DNA of 7,759 bases from Actinomycetota bacterium (GCA_016649525.1 JAENXM010000076.1:1-7759); one strand, 5' to 3'. Shown: positions 1-5,768, numbered from the stretch's first letter. Notes: generated by a model not told the origin, from the letters alone. Numbers and translations are program-made.

Positions 1-60
1 CTCTCAGCCCGGTTCACCGATCCCGGCCTAAGAGGCCGGGCTTAAGAGGCCGGGCTTAAC
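1..60. repeat. Palindromic intergenic repeat, copy 1, with a 14-bp tandem duplication
   Basis: Positions 22-29 (CCCGGCCT) and 33-40 (AGGCCGGG) form a perfect 8-bp hairpin with a 3-nt loop. The 14-mer AAGAGGCCGGGCTT then occurs twice in tandem (30-43 and 44-57), so the right half of the hairpin is duplicated. Positions 1-12 (CTCTCAGCCCGG) match the module that precedes the same hairpin at 7648-7658 and 5718-5729, so the window probably begins inside a longer copy. The repeat lies directly 3' of the minus-strand activator gene. No U-run follows on the minus strand, so it is a poor intrinsic terminator; a repetitive extragenic palindrome is the better description. Confidence 0.8.
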
Positions 61-61
61 C

Positions 62-835
62 TCAGCCGGCTCTCTCCCTGGCGATCAACGCCGCCCCTAG
101 CGCGCCCATGTGCTGGGGCATCTCCGGGATGATGATGTCCGTCTCGAAACGCTTCTCCAGCGCGCGGACCACGCCGATGTTGCGTGCCACGCCTCCTGTG
201 ATAATTATACGTTCGTTGACCGGGATCCTCACTGACATAGCGTAAATCCTCGACGCTATCGCCTGGTGGATGCCCGCGATGATGTCAACCTTGCTGACTC
301 CCTCGGCCACCCTGGATATCACTTCGCTCTCCGCGAAAACGGTGCAGGCGCTCGATACCGGGGCCGGCGACTCCGACTTGAGGGAGATCCCGCCGAGGTC
401 GTCGAGCTCGACCTCCAGGGCACCCGCCATGACCTCCAGAAACCGGCCTGTCCCCGCCGCGCACTTATCGTTCATCACGAAATCGACGACCCTGCCGTTC
501 TCGTCGATCGCGATGGCCTTCGAGTCCTGCCCGCCGAGGTCGATCACGGTGCGGGCCTCCGGATGAGTCGCGTGCGCCCCTCTCGCGTGGCAGGTTATCT
601 CTGTGACATTCTCGCTCGAGAAATCCGCCGAGAGCCTACCGTAGCCAGTTGCAATGATGCGCCCGAGGCCACCCTCCTCCAGACCCGCGTCCATCAGCGC
701 CAGATCCAGGGCCTTACGTCCGGCGACCCTGCTGTTGTGTCCCGTCATGACCAGGCTCTTCCCGATGGTTCTGCCGTCATCGAGGATGACCGCCTTGGCG
801 GTCAGGGAACCTATATCGACACCGGCTACAGGCAA
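62..835 (-). CDS. 2-hydroxyacyl-CoA dehydratase activator (BadF/BadG/BcrA/BcrD ATPase family, HgdC-like)
   Basis: Members of this family are homodimeric cytoplasmic ATPases with one [4Fe-4S] cluster shared between the subunits. They use ATP hydrolysis to push a low-potential electron into a 2-hydroxyacyl-CoA dehydratase or a benzoyl-CoA reductase. The 257-residue protein has the ASKHA fold. An N-terminal phosphate-binding loop (VDIGSLTAKAV, about residues 6-16) is followed by a second nucleotide motif (DLGGQDSKAI, 99-108) and a third (ITGGVARN, 212-219). The two cluster cysteines are C125 in NDKCAAGTGRF and C164 in SSACTVFAESE, with the 39-residue spacing known from HgdC. Length is normal for the single-domain activators. 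The start is a TTG at 835; a strong ribosome binding site sits six bases upstream, and the GVDIGS motif normally lies within a few residues of the start. No dehydratase subunit is in the window. The family call is firm; the substrate of the partner enzyme is unknown. Confidence 0.95.
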   Translation of the reverse strand: MPVAGVDIGSLTAKAVILDDGRTIGKSLVMTGHNSRVAGRKALDLALMDAGLEEGGLGRIIATGYGRLSADFSSENVTEITCHARGAHATHPEARTVIDLGGQDSKAIAIDENGRVVDFVMNDKCAAGTGRFLEVMAGALEVELDDLGGISLKSESPAPVSSACTVFAESEVISRVAEGVSKVDIIAGIHQAIASRIYAMSVRIPVNERIIITGGVARNIGVVRALEKRFETDIIIPEMPQHMGALGAALIARERAG

Positions 836-841
836 GGGCGG

Positions 842-850
842 CCTTCCTTT
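842..850 (-). promoter_or_regulatory. Ribosome binding site fixing the TTG start of the activator
   Basis: On the minus strand AAAGGAAGG is read from 850 to 842, leaving six bases before the TTG codon at 835-833. No ATG or GTG in the frame lies close by, and the conserved N-terminal motif starts at about residue 5, so this site decides the start. Confidence 0.75.
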
Positions 851-885
851 CGGTCGTATTGCTTCGCGCCCTTACAGCATTGGAA

Positions 886-891
886 ATTATA
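886..891 (-). promoter_or_regulatory. Likely -10 box of a promoter for the activator gene
   Basis: The minus strand reads TATAAT from 891 to 886, an exact sigma-70 -10 consensus, between the nifU-side terminator and the activator's ribosome binding site. Transcription would start near 879 and give a leader of about 44 nt. No good -35 hexamer is seen at 16-18 bp spacing (for example GGCTAA at 17 bp), so the site rests on the -10 and its position. Confidence 0.45.
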
Positions 892-920
892 TCCGAAACA
901 GGATGGCGTTAGCCCAGTAA

Positions 921-947
921 GAAAGGGTGGCGGTACCACCGCCACCC
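921..947 (-). terminator. Rho-independent terminator after the NifU-like gene
   Basis: GGGTGGCGGT (925-934) and ACCGCCACCC (938-947) form a perfect 10-bp GC-rich stem with a 3-nt loop. On the minus strand the stem is followed by TTTCTTACT, a short interrupted U-tract. It begins 23 bases after the stop of the NifU-like gene. On the plus strand the following bases are CGTATCTG, so it is directional for the minus strand. The U-tract is weak, which limits confidence. Confidence 0.65.
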
Positions 948-969
948 CGTATCTGTAAAAAATCACCTG

Positions 970-1188
970 TTATACCGCAACGACTTCCTTGAGCCCGGGG
1001 ATCTCTTCCTTGAGCTTCTCTTCGATGCCTTTCTTGAGTGTCATGGTCGCCATGGGGCAGCCGCCGCACGCTCCGGTGAGCCTGACCTTCACGGTGCCGT
1101 CGTCGACCTCTACAAGCTCGACGTCTCCGCCGTCCCTCTGCAACATCGGCCTGATCTTATCCAGGACCTCTTCCACTTTCTCCTTCAT
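970..1188 (-). CDS. NifU C-terminal-domain protein (Nfu-type Fe-S cluster scaffold/carrier)
   Basis: This 72-residue protein is a stand-alone NifU C-terminal (Nfu) domain. Such domains bind a [4Fe-4S] or [2Fe-2S] cluster at a CxxC pair, usually across a dimer, and pass it to apo-enzymes in the cytoplasm. The family signature is complete: an N-terminal helix with VLDKIRPMLQRDGGDVELV (about residues 8-26), the beta-strand VKVRLTGACGGCPM with the CxxC at about residues 40-43, and a C-terminal helix ending in the EEIPGLKEVVAV strand. The length is usual for single-domain members. The ATG at 1188 has a strong GGAGGGGG site (1201-1194) five bases upstream. Its neighbour on the same strand is an Fe-S activator ATPase, which could be a client, but a terminator and a separate promoter lie between them. 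General Fe-S biogenesis is an equally good explanation. Confidence 0.95.
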   Translation of the reverse strand: MKEKVEEVLDKIRPMLQRDGGDVELVEVDDGTVKVRLTGACGGCPMATMTLKKGIEEKLKEEIPGLKEVVAV

Positions 1189-1252
1189 CTAAACCCCCTC
1201 CGAGAGTAATAATCCCTTGCCTAGATATTAACGGTACCCTACCCCCGGCGAA

Positions 1253-1280
1253 ATGACAAATATCAAAGCGCAGTGATAAC
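1253..1280 (+). promoter_or_regulatory. Candidate sigma-70-type promoter for the UlaG-like/reductase operon
   Basis: ATGACA (1253-1258, five of six matches to TTGACA) is separated by 16 bp from GATAAC (1275-1280, four of six matches to TATAAT). Transcription would begin near 1287 and give a leader of about 35 nt to the ATG at 1322. The rest of the divergent region 1189-1252 shows no convincing promoter for the minus-strand NifU-like gene. Confidence 0.35.
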
Positions 1281-1308
1281 CTCCACCTTGAAACATAATG
1301 ACCGTTAA

Positions 1309-1315
1309 GAAGGAG
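1309..1315 (+). promoter_or_regulatory. Ribosome binding site fixing the start at 1322
   Basis: GAAGGAG (1309-1315) lies six bases before the ATG at 1322, the ideal distance. An in-frame ATG at 1298 would add eight residues (MTVKKEKA) but has no such site in front of it, and the fold's first strand begins directly after the 1322 start. Confidence 0.75.
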
Positions 1316-1321
1316 AAAGCG

Positions 1322-2119
1322 ATGCCGGTATTTCAGTGGCTTGGAACGGCCGGGTTCCGGATTACCTGCGGGGACAAGGTAATCATCATTGACCCTTACC
1401 TGACGCGCAACGAGCGCGCCAGGCCGGTCCAGGACCTGACCCCGGCCGATATGGCGGACGCCGACTACATATTCCTTTCCCACGGGCACTTTGACCACAT
1501 CGCAGATATACCCGCGATCATGGAGGTCGCAAAGGCCGACATCTACTGTTCATCAGTGTCCGGCGAGACTCTTGTACGCATGGGCGTGCCCGGCAGCCGA
1601 ATCCATACCATCTCGGGCCGCGACTCCGTAACACTCGAAGGGTTCACCGTTTCCGTCACCGCCTGCGAGCATATCAAGTTCGACCTGGGACTCATCGTAA
1701 AAACGGTACCAAGACTCATCCGAGAGATCCGCGGTCTCCTGCCCCATCTACGGGGTATGCCCGCAGGGCCGGTGCTCAACTACTTCTTCTCCTTCGGCGA
1801 CCTGAGTGTGCTCCACCTGGGGAGCCTCGGGCTCAAGCCGGGCCAGGTCAAGGCACTCGGAGTTCCTTCACCGGACATCCTCTTTATCCCGCTCCAAGGA
1901 CACAGTGACATATGCCGCCTGGCGGCAGAACTTGCTGCGACACTAGAGCCCAAGGCCGTAGTCCCGGAGCACCACGATGATTTCTTCCCGCCGGTGAGCC
2001 AGATGATAGATATCGAGCCGTTCAGACTCCTTCTGAAAAAACTACTGCCCGAATGCGCGTACTACGAGCCGACAATCAATAATGAGTTCGACGCAAGCGA
2101 CGTCTTTGCAAAAAAGTAG
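1322..2119 (+). CDS. UlaG-like metallo-beta-lactamase-fold protein (COG2220 type) with an altered metal site
   Basis: Proteins of this branch of the metallo-beta-lactamase fold include the L-ascorbate-6-phosphate lactonase UlaG and many uncharacterised hydrolases of phosphodiesters, lactones and acyl groups. The 265-residue protein starts with FQWLGTAGFRI and IIIDPYLT (residues 4-28). It continues with the signature HGHFDH (54-59), a family histidine in ACEH (H117), and C-terminal PEHHDD (H217/H218). At the place where the family usually has GD-x-G with the bridging aspartate, this protein reads LHLGSLGL, with serine at 168. There is no signal peptide or membrane segment, so it is cytoplasmic. 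The stop is 11 bases before the reductase start, so the two genes are co-transcribed. The 265-residue start is chosen from the ribosome binding site; a 273-residue form from 1298 is less likely. The fold is certain; the substrate is unknown, and activity may be altered by the missing aspartate. Confidence 0.9.
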   Translation: MPVFQWLGTAGFRITCGDKVIIIDPYLTRNERARPVQDLTPADMADADYIFLSHGHFDHIADIPAIMEVAKADIYCSSVSGETLVRMGVPGSRIHTISGRDSVTLEGFTVSVTACEHIKFDLGLIVKTVPRLIREIRGLLPHLRGMPAGPVLNYFFSFGDLSVLHLGSLGLKPGQVKALGVPSPDILFIPLQGHSDICRLAAELAATLEPKAVVPEHHDDFFPPVSQMIDIEPFRLLLKKLLPECAYYEPTINNEFDASDVFAKK

Positions 2120-2130
2120 GTGGGCAGACG

Positions 2131-3147
2131 ATGCGAATAGCGTTCATGGGAGCTGGAGCTATCGGCGGGATCACCGGCGCATTCATGTCGAAGGCGGGCG
2201 AGGACGTGACCCTGGTCGATACCTCGGCCGAACACGTCGAGAAGATCAACACGGATGGTCTCAGCGTCATCGGAGAACTTGGCGAGCATACGGCTAAGGT
2301 CCCAGCCGTCACACCGGACAGGCTCGAGGGGACGTTCGACCTCGTCTTCCTCGCCGTCAAGGCGGTCGATACCGATAACGCAATCGAGGCTGTGCGCGGA
2401 TACATGAGCGAGGAGGCCCCTGTCGTTTCGCTTCAGAACGGCATAAACGAGGAACACATAGCAGAGCTAATCGGTAAGGAGCGCACCATCGGTGCCAGCA
2501 CTCACTACGCGGCGACCTTCGAGGCGCCGGGACTCGTAAACAAGACATCACACGGCGGCTACGTCATCGGCGAGCTCGACGAAAGAATCACTGACAGGGT
2601 CGTCGAGATCAGCAGGCTGCTCAGCCTCGTGGAGAAGACGGAGGTAACCGATAACATCTGGGGGCACCTGTGGAGCAAGCTCCTCATCAACGTCTGTACA
2701 AATTCGTTCGGCGCGCTGACCGGGCGGCTGTTCGGCGAGTTCACGCGGGAGGAAGTAGGTAAAAAGCTTCTGGGCGCTCTCTATACCGAGTCGCACGACG
2801 TGGCGGTGGAGCAGGGCGTCAGGCTGGTCAAGCTGGTCGGTGTCCTTGACCCCGAATTCCTTGTCGTGCGGAGCGAGGAGGACGGCTCCCGCATCGCGCC
2901 GGTCCTGGACTTCATGGGCGGGCCCGAGCAGTACGGGAAGATGAAGTCCTCCATGCTCCAGGACATCGAGCGCGGCAGGAAGACGGAGATAGATTTCCTG
3001 AACGGGTACATCGTCAAGAAGGGTCTTGATGCCGGAATACCCACACCGGTCAACGAGGCGATAGTCGGAATGGTGAAAGAGGTCGAAGCTGGCGAGCGTG
3101 AGATCTCACCGAAAAACCTGGAGGAGATCTGGAGCCGGCTGGGCTAA
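2131..3147 (+). CDS. Ketopantoate reductase (ApbA/PanE) family dehydrogenase
   Basis: The family reduces 2-oxo acids, classically 2-dehydropantoate to pantoate for coenzyme A synthesis, with NAD(P)H. The 338-residue protein has an N-terminal Rossmann domain with GAGAIGG (residues 7-13) and a C-terminal helical ApbA_C domain from about residue 180. The active-site set of E. coli PanE (N98, K176, S244, E256) is matched by N103 in SLQNGIN, K183 in WSKLLINVCTN, S274 in MKSSMLQD and E286 in GRKTEIDFLNG, so it should be catalytic. D30 follows the second beta-strand where E. coli PanE has an arginine; an acidic residue there usually favours NAD(H). The protein is somewhat longer than E. coli PanE (303). 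GGTGGG (2119-2124) is the ribosome binding site. The upstream partner is the UlaG-like protein. It could be the housekeeping pantoate enzyme, but the cofactor signature and the absence of other pantothenate genes suggest a different 2-oxo or 2-hydroxy acid. Confidence 0.9.
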   Translation: MRIAFMGAGAIGGITGAFMSKAGEDVTLVDTSAEHVEKINTDGLSVIGELGEHTAKVPAVTPDRLEGTFDLVFLAVKAVDTDNAIEAVRGYMSEEAPVVSLQNGINEEHIAELIGKERTIGASTHYAATFEAPGLVNKTSHGGYVIGELDERITDRVVEISRLLSLVEKTEVTDNIWGHLWSKLLINVCTNSFGALTGRLFGEFTREEVGKKLLGALYTESHDVAVEQGVRLVKLVGVLDPEFLVVRSEEDGSRIAPVLDFMGGPEQYGKMKSSMLQDIERGRKTEIDFLNGYIVKKGLDAGIPTPVNEAIVGMVKEVEAGEREISPKNLEEIWSRLG

Positions 3148-4025
3148 TCCTTCCTCGCCCAGCGGCCGCCTTCTGACCCGATAAGCCCAGCCCGTTCAAG
3201 CCGTACCAGGTGCTTCTCGATCATGGTGCCCTCGAAGAACTCGAACATCTCCCGTGGCTCCCACGGTTTCCCGAAGATGACGGCGCGTCCAACTATCTCC
3301 TTCATGGTGCGCGGCTCGGAGAGAAAATCGAGCAGGCGGCTCTCGCGGTCCGTTATCACCGAGGCATACGCATCGAGCCGGTCCTTTATGTCACCGTGGA
3401 TTACCCCCTCGCCGTGGGAAGTGTACCAGGTATAGGCGTCAATCCCCTTGAGCCGCTCTATCGAAGCGAGGAAGTCGTCGATCGAGGAGCTTTTGTTACC
3501 GTACCATGGCCCGAACCGCGTGAGGTCGATGTCAGCGAGGTAGACCGCCTTCCGCTCGACGAACTCGACGCACATGTGTCCCGGGGTGTGGCCCGGAGTG
3601 TGGATCAAGCGGACCGTGTTCGCCCCCAGGCTCATCTCCTCCCCGTCGACCACGGCCTTCGCTACTTCGGTTTCGGTGTATCCCCAGACCTCGCGCATTA
3701 CCTGCTTCCAGAAAGGAGCCCAGGGCTTTCCCGCGATGCCGACTATCCTCGCGTTCTCCTCCAAGGACTCTATCGCCGGGACATCCGCCTCGTGAGCCAT
3801 AAACTCCGCGTTTGGGAAAAGCCTGTTATACCTGACGTGATCTACGTGGTAGTGGCTGTTTATCACGAGCCGGATTCCCTTCTCACAGTCGAGGCGCTCC
3901 AGCTCCTCCGGGCTCGAGGCAGGGTCGATGACCGTTGGGATCTCGTCGTCGACGAAGATGCAGTGAGCGTTCGGGAAACGGCCGTTGTTCTCGCCCCTGA
4001 TGAAGACGATCTCGCCTGAAGCCAT
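3144..4025 (-). CDS. Metallo-beta-lactamase-fold hydrolase with C-terminal winged helix (glyoxalase II/LACTB2-like)
   Basis: The 293-residue protein has the full dinuclear metal site of active hydrolases of this fold: HYHVDH (H58, H60, D62, H63), HTPGHTPGH with H146, the bridging aspartate D165 in YLADID, and H204 in TSHGEG. From about residue 225 the chain becomes a winged-helix-like tail (RESRLLDFL, TMKEIV, HLVRLERAGLI, WARKD), as in LACTB2 and related proteins. Family members hydrolyse thioesters, acyl esters, lactones or RNA. The thioesterase reading fits the neighbours best, but that is inference. It is the last gene of the minus-strand operon. Its ATG lies four bases after the stop of the FAD-linked oxidase, and the only Shine-Dalgarno-like stretch (AGAGG) overlaps that stop, so translational coupling is likely. 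The stop overlaps the convergent reductase gene by four bases. There is no signal peptide. Confidence 0.92.
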   Translation of the reverse strand: MASGEIVFIRGENNGRFPNAHCIFVDDEIPTVIDPASSPEELERLDCEKGIRLVINSHYHVDHVRYNRLFPNAEFMAHEADVPAIESLEENARIVGIAGKPWAPFWKQVMREVWGYTETEVAKAVVDGEEMSLGANTVRLIHTPGHTPGHMCVEFVERKAVYLADIDLTRFGPWYGNKSSSIDDFLASIERLKGIDAYTWYTSHGEGVIHGDIKDRLDAYASVITDRESRLLDFLSEPRTMKEIVGRAVIFGKPWEPREMFEFFEGTMIEKHLVRLERAGLIGSEGGRWARKD

Positions 4026-4037
4026 GCCTCTAGAGGC
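4026..4037. other. 12-bp perfect palindrome at the oxidase/hydrolase gene junction
   Basis: GCCTCTAGAGGC is its own reverse complement. It contains the oxidase stop codon (TAG, 4032-4030 on the minus strand) and the AGAGG of the next gene's presumed ribosome binding site, and it ends directly against the ATG at 4025. It may be a coincidence of the stop and Shine-Dalgarno sequences. Confidence 0.5.
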
Positions 4038-5706
4038 CCAGTTTCCCGGGGTTCATGATGCCGGCCGGGTCAAGAGCCTGCTTGAGGGCTCGAAGCGCCT
4101 CCATCCCCTGCGGGCCGTACTCGCGCTCGAACCACGGGGCGTGCTCGTAGCCGACACCGTGGTGGTGGGTAATGGTGCCGCCGCTATCCAGGATGGCGTC
4201 GCTTGCCTTCTTCTTGAGGTGCTCCCACTGCTCGATCTCGCGGCCCTTCGCTATCTTTCCCATGAAGATGAAGTAAAGGCTCGACCCGGTGCGATATGAG
4301 TGAGAGAGGTGGCACGTCACGATGGCCTTCGAGTCGTAGTCGGCGAGGGCGTCGCGTATCGCCCGCTTGCCATTGCGGTACAGGTTCATGATGTTGTCCC
4401 AGGTGGTGGCGGTCTCGAGCGTATCGACCATCACCCCCCACCCCATCATTATGTCGCGCAGGTAGGGGTGGTCGTATCGGCCGTGGTACCACTCCAGGCC
4501 CGTACTCTTGCCCAGGGGGACTGCCCCGTTCTTGCGGCATATCGCGGAGACCCTCTTCATACGCTCAGTCGCCTCCGCCTCCTTCCCCTCACACCCGAGG
4601 ACCGCGAAGGCTCCCGTGACAAACGAATAGCCGAATATGTCGAGCACCTTCAGCGCGGCCTGGATACCCTTCTCCTTCTTGGGGTTGCTGGACGGCTTCC
4701 TCACCACCATGGCGAGGGAGCTCTCCTCGGGGTCGGAGATCCGGATGGTCTCGGGGATAACGCCGCTCTGCATCATCTCCCGGACGGCCTGCACGCCGCC
4801 CTCGAACTCCTTGAACAGAAGCCCGCGGTAGTCGTAGACCTCGGGGAGCGGGCGCACCTTCATGGTCGCCTGGGTGATTATGCCCAGGGTGCCCTCGGAG
4901 CCGCAGATTATCTGGTCGAGGTCCGGCCCGGTAGCGGAGGCCGGAACATCGAGAGTGTCGATAACGCCACGGGGAGTTACTATGCGGACCGCTTCGAGCA
5001 TCTCCTCTATCTTCCCGTAGCCAGTGGACTGCCTGCCGGCCGAGCGGCTCGCTATCCAGCCGCCAAGCCCGCTGAAGAGGAAAGACTCCGGCGCGTGACC
5101 CATGTAGAGGCTGCGCTTCGCGAGTTCCTCCTCCAGTTGCGGCCCCCAGATGCCGGCCTCGAACCTGGCGGTCAGGCTCTCGGGGTCGACGCGAAGCACC
5201 CTGTCCATGCGGCGCAGGTCAACTGTGAGCGATCCGGAGAGGCCCTTCTTCTCGAGCGGCTCCACCCCCCCGACAACGCTCGACCCGCCGCAGAACGGTA
5301 CGATTGCGAGCGACTCGGCCTCTGCGAACTTCATGATCTGGACGACCTCTTCCTCGGTCCCGGGGAAGATAACGGCGTCCGGCGGACTGGGGATTTCACC
5401 GGCGCGTGCCCTTATGATATCCCTGTAGCTCTTTCCAATCGCATGATAGACCCTGTCGCGTTTGGAGGTCGATATGTTCTCGTCACCGACAATTCCCGCC
5501 AGGGTCTTAAGAGCTTTCTCCTTCAAGCGCGAATCTCGGAGCGTGAGGTCCTCCAGCTTCGGGTCGGGGGCCCGCAGCCGCTCCACCTTTATATCGAGCT
5601 TCTCCGCCAGGAACGGGATATATCCCGGCCTCTCCTCGACCGGGTAGGTCTTGTTGATATCGCCCCAGCCCCACCAGCGTGTCTCAGTCTCGTTTGCCTT
5701 AGCCAT
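4030..5706 (-). CDS. FAD-linked oxidase, alkyldihydroxyacetonephosphate-synthase-like (VAO/PCMH family)
   Basis: The 558-residue protein has the PCMH-type FAD-binding domain at about residues 105-290: PPDAVIFPGTEEEVVQI, the phosphate loop CGGSSVVGG from residue 139, GHAPESFLFSGLGGWIA, and GSEGTLGIIT. A C-terminal FAD_oxidase_C domain ends in LDPAGIMNPGKLGL. Resemblance to alkylglycerone-phosphate synthase (AGPS) is specific: the N-terminal RWWGWGD, the SHSY...LYF segment with a tyrosine at 471, and the triple histidine THHHGVG (H514-516). AGPS itself swaps an acyl for an alkyl group on dihydroxyacetone phosphate without net oxidation. Relatives oxidise D-2-hydroxy acids. The AGPS aspartate after the active-site tyrosine is an arginine here. 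No ether-lipid gene is nearby, so a 2-hydroxyacid oxidase or an unknown substrate is at least as likely. ATG 5706 is preferred over GTG 5712 because the GTG overlaps the Shine-Dalgarno site. It is the middle gene of the ThDP enzyme-oxidase-hydrolase operon. Confidence 0.9.
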   Translation of the reverse strand: MAKANETETRWWGWGDINKTYPVEERPGYIPFLAEKLDIKVERLRAPDPKLEDLTLRDSRLKEKALKTLAGIVGDENISTSKRDRVYHAIGKSYRDIIRARAGEIPSPPDAVIFPGTEEEVVQIMKFAEAESLAIVPFCGGSSVVGGVEPLEKKGLSGSLTVDLRRMDRVLRVDPESLTARFEAGIWGPQLEEELAKRSLYMGHAPESFLFSGLGGWIASRSAGRQSTGYGKIEEMLEAVRIVTPRGVIDTLDVPASATGPDLDQIICGSEGTLGIITQATMKVRPLPEVYDYRGLLFKEFEGGVQAVREMMQSGVIPETIRISDPEESSLAMVVRKPSSNPKKEKGIQAALKVLDIFGYSFVTGAFAVLGCEGKEAEATERMKRVSAICRKNGAVPLGKSTGLEWYHGRYDHPYLRDIMMGWGVMVDTLETATTWDNIMNLYRNGKRAIRDALADYDSKAIVTCHLSHSYRTGSSLYFIFMGKIAKGREIEQWEHLKKKASDAILDSGGTITHHHGVGYEHAPWFEREYGPQGMEALRALKQALDPAGIMNPGKLGL

Positions 5707-5711
5707 CCTCA

Positions 5712-5718
5712 CCTTCCT
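5712..5718 (-). promoter_or_regulatory. Ribosome binding site of the FAD-linked oxidase, inside a repeat
   Basis: AGGAAGG is read on the minus strand from 5718 to 5712, five bases before the ATG at 5706. It overlaps the in-frame GTG at 5712-5710 and so rules that codon out as the main start. The site lies inside the first unit of a 20-bp tandem duplication. Confidence 0.7.
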
Positions 5719-5763
5719 CTTTAGCCCGGCCCCTTCATCTTTAGCCCGGCCTCTCAGGCCGGG
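5712..5763. repeat. Palindromic intergenic repeat, copy 2, with a 20-bp tandem duplication
   Basis: The 20-mers at 5712-5731 and 5732-5751 are identical except for one base (C5717 versus A5737); both end in CTTTAGCCCGGCC. The second leads into the hairpin CCCGGCCT (5745-5752), loop CTC, AGGCCGGG (5756-5763), the same geometry as copies 1 and 3. The hairpin is 5 bases past the stop of the ThDP enzyme gene and inside the operon. No U-run follows on the minus strand, so it may act on mRNA stability or partial attenuation rather than as a full terminator. Confidence 0.8.
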
Positions 5764-5768
5764 AAGAA

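Noticed and set aside
266..958. 230-codon plus-strand frame opposite the activator
   Set aside because: It overlaps a confidently assigned minus-strand gene and reads through the promoter and terminator hairpin; no family features.
1294..1299. CATAAT as a -10 box for the UlaG-like gene
   Set aside because: No -35 match at 15-19 bp, and the start site would fall almost on the ribosome binding site; the pair at 1253-1280 is better placed.
1298..1321. Upstream ATG that would extend the UlaG-like protein by eight residues
   Set aside because: The strong GAAGGAG site sits inside this stretch and is ideally placed for the ATG at 1322; the extra residues are not part of the fold.
3210..4019. 269-codon plus-strand frame opposite the glyoxalase-II-like gene
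   Set aside because: Antisense shadow: the minus strand carries the complete metal-binding motif set, while this frame has no domain.
5707..5712. GTG start two codons upstream of the FAD-linked oxidase ATG
   Set aside because: It overlaps the AGGAAGG ribosome binding site, leaving no spacing; the ATG at 5706 has five bases.
4300..5724. 474-codon open frame on the plus strand, antisense to the FAD-linked oxidase
   Set aside because: It is the mirror frame of a G+C-rich gene with clear family motifs. Its protein is rich in R, H, L and G with no recognisable domain and no plausible ribosome binding site.
5745..5763. Hairpin after the ThDP enzyme gene as an intrinsic terminator
   Set aside because: No U-run follows on the minus strand, the next gene is only 62 bases on, and the same hairpin occurs elsewhere as a dispersed repeat.
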